This document shows positions 62,151-64,000 of a DNA stretch of 64,000 nt, in pieces. Under the pieces are notes generated by a model. It saw only the letters and a list, made by a program, of their open reading frames with translations, did no database searches and was not told the DNA's origin. Each line of letters starts with the position of its first letter. Positions within the stretch are counted from its first letter, which is position 1. The DNA is from Pseudaminobacter soli (ex Li et al. 2025). GTDB taxonomy: Bacteria > Pseudomonadota > Alphaproteobacteria > Rhizobiales > Rhizobiaceae. Position numbers and translations under genes: made by a program. Location: the NCBI RefSeq assembly GCF_029892515.1, contig NZ_JARXVF010000001.1, positions 310,001 to 374,000 of the forward strand, written 5' to 3'.

Positions 62151-64000
62151 ATGACTGAAGACAATCTCCACGTCGTGGAAGCCACCATCCCGCAACTGCG
62201 CAAGGCGCTCGATGCCGGCACGATCACCAGCGTGGAACTGGTCGCGGCCTACCTCAGGCGGATCGGCTATTACGACCGGCACGGCATCGCCTTGAACGCG
62301 GTTCCGGTGCTCAACCCGACCATGTTCGGAGAGGCCGCGGCCTCCGATCAGCGCCGCAGGAGTGGCAAAACGCTGGGCCCGCTCGACGGCATCCCCTACA
62401 CGACCAAGGACAGCTACAAGGTCGCCGGCCTGACTGTGGCCTCCGGCTCGCCCGCTTTCGAGCACCTGGTCGCCAATGAAGATGCCTTCACCATCGAAAG
62501 GCTGCGCGCCGGCGGTGCGATCCTAATCGGGCTCACCAACATGCCGCCCATGGCCAATGGCGGCATGCAGCGCGGCGTCTATGGCCGCGCCGAAAGCCCC
62601 TACAATGCCGATTACCTCACCGCGGCCTTCGGATCCGGCTCCTCGAATGGTTCGGGCACGGCGACGGCCGCAAGCTTCGCAGCCTTCGGGCTGGGCGAGG
62701 AAACCTGGTCGTCGGGCCGCGCGCCAGCTTCGAACAACGCGCTGGTCGCCTATACGCCATCGCGGGGCGTGATTTCGGTTCGCGGCAACTGGCCGCTGGT
62801 GCCGACGATGGACGTGGTGGTGCCGCATACGCGAAGCGTCGGCGACCTGCTCGAACTCCTCGACGTCATCGTCGCGGACGATCATACAACGCGCGGCGAT
62901 TTCTGGCGGGTCCAGCCATGGGTCTCCATTCCGCCAAGCTCGGCCCTGCGTCCGTCCCGCTACACCGAACTTGAGCTTGAAGGATCATTAGCCGGCAAAA
63001 GGATTGGCGTGCCGCGCATGTATATCGGTCGCGACACCGGCGCCGATGCGCCGATCGAGACACGTGCTTCGGGGATCGAGCTATGGGAGCAGGCGGCGGC
63101 TGACCTCCGTCGGCTTGGCGCGACCGTGGTGGAGGTCGATTTTCCGGTCGTCTCAAACTATGAGCGCGACCGGCCCGGCGCAAAATCCATGGTGGATCGC
63201 GGTCTGGTTCCCGAAGAATTTGCCGAACGGGAAATCTGGGACCTCAGCATATGGTCCTGGGACGATTTCCTGCGCGCCAATGCCGACCCGACCATTCCGG
63301 ATCTGGCTTCGGTTGACGGCGCAAAAATCTTCCCGCAGCCGCCGGGCACCCTGCCCGACCGCTATGGCGACGACATCGATCTCGCGAACTATGTGAAGCG
63401 GGCCCGGCAAGGCGTTACCGATCTCGAGAACATCCCGCATCTGGAGCGCGGCCTGAAGGGGCTGGAGGAAACGCGCCGGATCGACTTCGAGAACTGGCTG
63501 GACGCCGAGGGCCTCGACGCAGTCGTGTTCCCCGCCGCAGCTGATGTCGGCCCGGCCGATGCTGATGTAAACGAGGCTTCCGCGCGGTTTGCCTGGCGCA
63601 ACGGAACCCGGGTTTCGAACGGCAATCTGGTGCCGCGGCATCTCGGCATTCCGACCGTCACCGTCCCGATGGGAACGATGGCGGATATCGGCATGCCGGT
63701 CGGCCTGACATTCGCCGGCAAGGCCTATGACGACACGCTGCTTCTTCGCCTGGCCGGAGATTTTGAGCGCTCCGGCTCGCGCCGCACGCACCCGCCAAGA
63801 ACGCCGGAACTCGCCGACGATGTTTTTATCCCGCGCGAGCGGACTGAAACCACCGGGGCAACAATGCCGAAGATTGCGCTTCATGCCGAGACGCGACACC
63901 AGGGCGAGCACGACGAGATACTTGTCACGATCGACTTGGACGCGGCGGACGGCGCCGAACTGAAGGTTCACGTCAATGGTGAACCCATAGACATGCAGCC
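62151..64000 (+). CDS. Amidase signature family hydrolase (3' end beyond window)
   Basis: The frame is open to the right edge: 616 codons from ATG 62151 (AGGA seven bases upstream; ATG 62115 is in frame but has no ribosome site). Amidase-signature residues: Lys86 (YTTKDSYKV), cis-Ser164/165 region (GSGSSNGSGT) and nucleophile Ser188 in ETWSSGRAPAS, where the usual T-G-G-S-I-R is altered to T-W-S-S-G-R. It is already longer than most family members, so an extra C-terminal domain is likely (HAETRHQGEHDEILVTIDL is its start). It presumably opens an amide bond before the aminotransferase and dehydrogenases act. Confidence 0.88.
   Translation, partial: MTEDNLHVVEATIPQLRKALDAGTITSVELVAAYLRRIGYYDRHGIALNAVPVLNPTMFGEAAASDQRRRSGKTLGPLDGIPYTTKDSYKVAGLTVASGSPAFEHLVANEDAFTIERLRAGGAILIGLTNMPPMANGGMQRGVYGRAESPYNADYLTAAFGSGSSNGSGTATAASFAAFGLGEETWSSGRAPASNNALVAYTPSRGVISVRGNWPLVPTMDVVVPHTRSVGDLLELLDVIVADDHTTRGDFWRVQPWVSIPPSSALRPSRYTELELEGSLAGKRIGVPRMYIGRDTGADAPIETRASGIELWEQAAADLRRLGATVVEVDFPVVSNYERDRPGAKSMVDRGLVPEEFAEREIWDLSIWSWDDFLRANADPTIPDLASVDGAKIFPQPPGTLPDRYGDDIDLANYVKRARQGVTDLENIPHLERGLKGLEETRRIDFENWLDAEGLDAVVFPAAADVGPADADVNEASARFAWRNGTRVSNGNLVPRHLGIPTVTVPMGTMADIGMPVGLTFAGKAYDDTLLLRLAGDFERSGSRRTHPPRTPELADDVFIPRERTETTGATMPKIALHAETRHQGEHDEILVTIDLDAADGAELKVHVNGEPIDMQ

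Overview
The window is GC-rich, gene-dense DNA whose protein families and gene style point to a soil alphaproteobacterium of the Rhizobiales, most like Mesorhizobium and relatives. This assignment is an inference from content (rlmE next to ppx/gppA, DUF465, ergothioneine genes, many catabolic operons with branched-chain-amino-acid-type ABC transporters, repeated GTG/TTG starts), not from a database match.

Layout. 1-6.4 kb is mostly chromosomal: tRNA-Asn(GTT), a small lipoprotein, a DHA2-type drug exporter, ppx/gppA-rlmE, a YbhN-like membrane protein and tRNA-Gln(CTG). Just after tRNA-Gln is what looks like the N-terminal stump of a tyrosine recombinase, which may mark an old island border. 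7-16 kb holds two alpha/beta hydrolases, one facing an Rrf2 regulator across a clean inverted repeat. It then holds a TetR-controlled operon: Tat-exported binding protein, ATPase, two permeases, a cyclase-family hydrolase and fumarylacetoacetase. 16.3-18.6 kb is one gene fusing the ergothioneine enzymes EgtB and EgtD.

19-25 kb is an apparent exported oxidation operon: a Tat-type molybdenum hydroxylase (frameshifted in a G6 run), its [2Fe-2S] subunit, a diheme cytochrome c, an unrecognised secreted protein and a secreted allantoinase/polysaccharide-deacetylase-type hydrolase. 25-27.8 kb has two RNA-modification genes (RluA-family, RsmJ) and an unknown secreted protein. 28-31.4 kb is a second, isoquinoline-oxidoreductase-type pair plus a DUF302 protein. 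An amidase, a LuxR-type regulator, an APC permease and the aspT-aspD aspartate:alanine pair follow.

39.7-53 kb is the most striking region: thirteen genes on the minus strand facing a LysR regulator. In transcription order they encode a CoxL-type molybdenum hydroxylase, a DapA-family lyase, a full 3-hydroxyanthranilate 3,4-dioxygenase, a binding protein, an MBL-fold hydrolase, a second nearly identical binding protein, LivHMGF-type transporter parts, an aspartate-dehydrogenase-family enzyme, a fused CoxG-CoxS protein and CoxM. A kynurenine-formamidase-like hydrolase lies beside the regulator. I read this as an uptake-and-degradation system for an unknown nitrogen-containing aromatic or heteroaromatic acid.

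55-58 kb is an FtsK-type translocase without the usual membrane domain. 58-64 kb is another catabolic set: a GntR regulator, two short-chain dehydrogenases, a class III aminotransferase and an amidase that runs off the right edge, with a dyad-rich control region between the last two.
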